Origin: Cylindrodendrum hubeiense
Taxonomy: Eukaryota; Ascomycota; Sordariomycetes; Hypocreales; Nectriaceae
DNA: 22,631 nucleotides
Assembly (NCBI GenBank): GCA_014621425.1
Contig: JAANBB010000562.1
Span: forward strand, 1 to 22,631
Direction of reading: 5' to 3'
The notes under the pieces are model-generated. The model had not been told where the DNA came from. It was given only the letters and a program-made list of their open reading frames with translations, and made no database searches. Shown here piece by piece: positions 19,601 through 22,631 of the stretch; the first letter of the stretch is position 1, and each line of letters starts with the position of its first letter. Position numbers and translations under genes: made by a program.

Positions 19601-19780
19601 ACCTCAATTCGCTGCCCTTCGCCATACCGCCTCGCCATACCTGCTGCTTACTTGCTCCGCACCCTGGTTGTCATCCATCTGACTCAACTCGACTCGACCT
19701 GACGAGACGTCTCTGGACAGTCGTCTCGCATCCTCATCGCCTTTACCACTGAACCCTACGCATCGTCCACATCCTTCGAC
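16659..19780. other. Intergenic region with upstream sequence of KEN-box gene
   Basis: The 3' flank of the PLAC8 gene and 5' region of the next gene. No supported gene. Five ACGCGT hexamers fall between 17973 and 18826. From 19340 the + strand becomes pyrimidine-rich (leader of the next gene, with CT runs near 19437-19449). Confidence 0.5.
17973..18826. promoter_or_regulatory. Cluster of five ACGCGT (MCB-like) sites
   Basis: Exact ACGCGT at 17973, 18292, 18351, 18566 and 18821; in the other 21.8 kb I found only two (2826 and 11210). ACGCGT is the Mlu I cell-cycle box bound by the APSES/Swi6 factor MBF in yeasts. They lie 1.0-1.8 kb before the KEN-box gene, which is far for a fungal promoter, so the assignment is tentative. 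Confidence 0.4.
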
Positions 19781-21121
19781 ATGGCCACCACCGCCCGTCA
19801 GCCATTTGCTCCTCTCGATGGTGCTCGCCTGCAGAACCTGACGAGTCTCAAGAATAGACAAAATGGTACGTGCTGAATGCTTGCTGAATGCGCTGCCAAT
19901 GGGGCATGCGGGTTGGGTTTGGGGTTTGGGCAGCACTGCAACCAAATGCAACAGTCTCCCCACTTGCCTCACCTCCACCACCATACATGCTTCAAGCATC
20001 AAGCATCATCCAGCTAACACGCCGCAGCCATCCCTACTCCTTCCGCTGGCAAGCGCAAGGCCGAACTGATTGACACCGACGACTCTGAGAACGTCGACCC
20101 TACCTTCTCCAAGCGCTCCAAGAACTCCAGCTCTGCCACCCCCGCCAAGGACATCTTCAAGCCCTCTGCATTCCTCCTCAAGGCTACCCCTACTCTCGCC
20201 GCTACTCCCGAGGCCCGTTCCTTTGCCAGCCCACTCAAGCCCGCATCTTCAGTCCGCCGCACTCTTCTCGCCAGATCCCCCGCTGCCAAGCTCAACTCCC
20301 ACATCACCAAGTCCTCTCCCATCTACGCTCCCGCCGGTCGCTCACCCACCCGCGGCAAGCGCGCTGGCATCCTCTCCAACCGTCGTCGCACCGTCGGTCC
20401 CTATGCCCGCGTCGATCCCCCTTCCTTTGCCCTCGGTTCCGAGGCCCCCTTCTCTCTTGATGCCGCTCTCAAGGGCACCATCCCTGGTTATGGCGCTGCC
20501 CGACCCGCCCCTAAGCAGCCCACTCCTCTGCTAGAGAGTGCCGAGCCAGCCAGCTGGACCTTTGAGATTCACGAGGACACTCCCGAGCAGGAGATGACCA
20601 ACCTTCTCCAGCACAGCACCTGCACTCTCGATATCTCCTCAGACGAGGAGAGCGAAAGCAAGGCCATGAGGGAGCGTGCCGAGGGTCGCGACAAGGAGAA
20701 CATTCCTCCCCCCGATGACGTTTCCCAGACCTCATCTCGCCGAACCCGTTTCAGCGCCGATGATATGGTCATCGAGAAAGAGCGCGTTGCCCTGGGCGAA
20801 ATGAAGACTGCCGACTTTTACGCAGAAGGCTGTGACGAGACATCCGTCATCATCATCCCCGCAGACGAGGAGGAGCGACCTGCCGAGGTTCAACTCCCCG
20901 CGCCCATGACCAAAAACTTTGCCTTGATTCCTGAGCTCAAGGCCGTGGACTCTGCCTCAGAGACTGAGCAGGACATTGATGCCCTCATCTCCAAGCCCAC
21001 CGAGGGCTCCTCAAAAGCCGCTGTCCTAGAACCCATGGAGGGCACTGGTGACAGCTTCGAGCTTTGGGAGAGCGGTAGCAACAAGGACGAGAACGAGGCT
21101 GCTGTTGCCGCGAGCTCATAA
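19781..21121 (+). CDS. KEN-box nuclear protein, likely cell-cycle regulated; unnamed
   Basis: Exons 19781-19865 and 20028-21121 with a 162-base intron (GTACGT, CAGCTAAC, CCGCAG; phase 1); 392 residues. No catalytic domain seen. The N-terminal half is basic, with GKRK (36-39) as a likely nuclear signal and full CDK consensus sites TPAK (66-69), SPLK (96-99) and SPTR (134-137). RRTL/RTLL (105-109) are minimal D-box-like RxxL. The middle has PFSLDAALKGTIPGYG. The C-terminal half is acidic, with a KEN box at 251-253 (DKENIPPP) and VIII followed by DEEE (302-311), which looks like a SUMO-interacting motif. Family knowledge: KEN boxes recruit APC/C. Inference: a mitotic or S-phase substrate; a securin or CDK-inhibitor-like role cannot be shown. 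Confidence 0.9.
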
Positions 21122-21869
21122 ACGGGAGACATAATGATGGGTCATGATTAATGTGTCCCGGTTGGAATGGATGACGGATGGATGGACATGATTAATACCT
21201 GGATCGGAGTATAGGCTGGCGTGTCGGCGTTTGTGGGACTCACTGTGACGCAGGCTACCAAGGGCTGGAGTACTGTTGTTTTTAGTTGGCTGGATTGTTA
21301 GTTTTATTGCTTCATGCGATTCCGCATTGAATTGAACTTGTTAAGATTGTTCAAACACCTTTGCGTTACGTTGAGTGACATCAGTACGTCAGAGGTAACC
21401 CCGCCAGTTGCAAGTTGTAGACTTGACACAGCTTCGGTGTCCAACCAAACCAGTCTCGCCGATCGGATGGGTAATGGTAAATATGGGTCAGTCTGCCATG
21501 ATCTGACTGTTCATGCCTCGTTCCGGCGCAGAAGGAGGTGCTTGCTCCATGCGGCCAGATGGAAGCCGGATTGTCCCATCAGCTGATGATTTGGCTCGCA
21601 CTGTGTTTCAGCTGTACCAAGCTCGGCGAGCTCGGCTCCCCGCGTGAACGTGCACCCGAACATCGCCGGAACGGTGGCAACCAGCTACGCTTGTTCACAG
21701 TGTGAAAAAGCGCATCCGACGACGCCCGCCAATCCCACTTCCCCTCACGTTGTACAGAAGCAAAGAGTCAACTCACTCTGCAATCTGTCGATCGGTCGCA
21801 GAAACTGAAAACTGACAAGGGTTAAGTACAATCGACGGAGAAAAGAAAGTCCCTTGTTACACACCCAGG
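21122..21869. other. Intergenic region before thymidylate kinase
   Basis: The 3' flank of the KEN-box gene and promoter of the thymidylate kinase gene. The second half is GC-rich. No ACGCGT and no TATA box found; no other feature. Confidence 0.5.
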
Positions 21870-22631
21870 ATGGCTTCCATCAACGACCTCGCTACGGCCG
21901 CCATTGCGAGCTCGTCCGCTGCCACGTCCGCCAACGACGGCGCTGCGGCTGCGGCCACCCGAGGCGCATTTGTCGTCCTTGAGGGACTGGATCGCAGTGG
22001 CAAGACGACCCAGGTCAAGTTGCTGGAGCAGAGATTCGTCGAGGAGGGACGGCCTGTCAAGGTTATGAGGTTTCCTGGTGAGTTGTCTAGTTGCAGGAGC
22101 GGAATGAGAGAACGAAGACGACTGTGAGATGGCATTGTACCACAAGTGTTGGCATTGACGAAGTGTGTATTAAGAATGAGGCTAAGACTTGACAGACCGC
22201 TCAACGCCAATTGGGCAGATGATCGATGCGTACCTGAAGAGCGATGTTGAGATGGAAGACCATGTCATTCATCTTCTGTTCAGTGCCAACCGCTGGGAAG
22301 CTGTGTGAGTAATCGGGCATACATTGCCGTCATAGCATCCGTTCAAGTCTGACATGATCCAGGGCTCAAATCCAGTCGCTCCTAGCTGCCGGCACCACCA
22401 TCTTGTGCGACCGTTACTACCACTCCGGTATCGTCTACTCGGCGGCCAAGCAAAACCCGGCACTGACCCTGTCCTGGGCACGCGCCCCCGAGCGTGGCCT
22501 CCCGCGGCCGGACTTGGTCCTCTTCCTGGACCTGGACGAGTCGCAGGCCAAGGCGCGCGGCGGCTGGGGCGGCGAGCTGTACGAAAAGGCCGAGATGCAG
22601 AAGCGCGTGCGCGAGCTATTCTGGGGACTGA
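21870..22631 (+). CDS. cdc8: Thymidylate kinase (dTMP kinase), 3' end outside window
   Basis: Phosphorylates dTMP to dTDP with ATP, required for dTTP supply in DNA replication. Exons 21870-22077, 22196-22304 and 22363 to the window end; introns are 118 bases (GTGAGT...TTGACAG, phase 1) and 58 bases (GTGAGT...GTCTGACATGATCCAG, phase 2). The P-loop is GLDRSGKTT (39-47); RFPDRSTPIGQMID binds the nucleoside monophosphate; CDRYYHSGIVYSAAK is the DRY block; LFLDLD and the lid stretch ARGGWGGELYEK follow, with the usual DE-S-Q-A-K-A-R. About 30 Ala/Ser-rich residues precede the core, longer than yeast Cdc8. About 195 residues are visible; the C-terminus is cut off. Confidence 0.96.

Overview
The window is nuclear DNA from a filamentous ascomycete (Pezizomycotina, most likely Sordariomycetes). 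The evidence is short GT-AG introns of about 45-190 bases with CTAAC/CTGAC-like branch sites, pyrimidine-rich leaders, long GC-rich intergenic stretches, and eukaryotic housekeeping proteins (a Spg1/Tem1 GTPase and a Cdc8-type thymidylate kinase). No mobile element, rRNA or CRISPR array was seen. LAYOUT: 1-725 is the 3' part of the septation/mitotic-exit GTPase gene spg1/tem1 (three visible exons). From 1736 to 8109 there is a run of five small single-pass membrane protein genes, called here A (1736-2239, -), B (2873-3491, -), D (4702-4977, -), C (5757-6149, +) and F (7624-8109, -). An intron-containing tRNA-Thr(UGU) lies between B and D (4424-4508, -). A to D share short motifs pairwise and look like a diverged local gene family; B carries an apparent frameshift. 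F is an unrelated tail-anchored protein with a leader intron. From 8110 to 12205 I find no supported gene. At 12206-12758 (-) there is a two-exon gene for a secreted thioredoxin-fold protein without a CxxC active site; it is easy to miss because neither exon alone looks like much. After 2.5 kb more of non-coding sequence comes a two-exon PLAC8-family gene (15316-16193, +) whose reading frame is interrupted by one TAG and then stays open for 154 more codons. A 3.1 kb gap follows that contains a cluster of five ACGCGT (MCB-like) hexamers. Then comes a two-exon gene (19781-21121, +) for a basic-then-acidic protein with a KEN box and CDK consensus sites, and finally the 5' part of the thymidylate kinase gene (21870 to the window end, +). 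WORKING TOGETHER: the flanking genes are cell-cycle related (Spg1 in septation/mitotic exit; thymidylate kinase in dTTP supply; the KEN-box protein a plausible APC/C and CDK substrate), but nothing shows that the window acts as a functional cluster. The most original items are the A-D membrane-protein family with its frame break, the hidden secreted thioredoxin-like gene, and the KEN-box protein with its upstream MCB cluster. All functional statements rest on reading translations by eye; no search was run.
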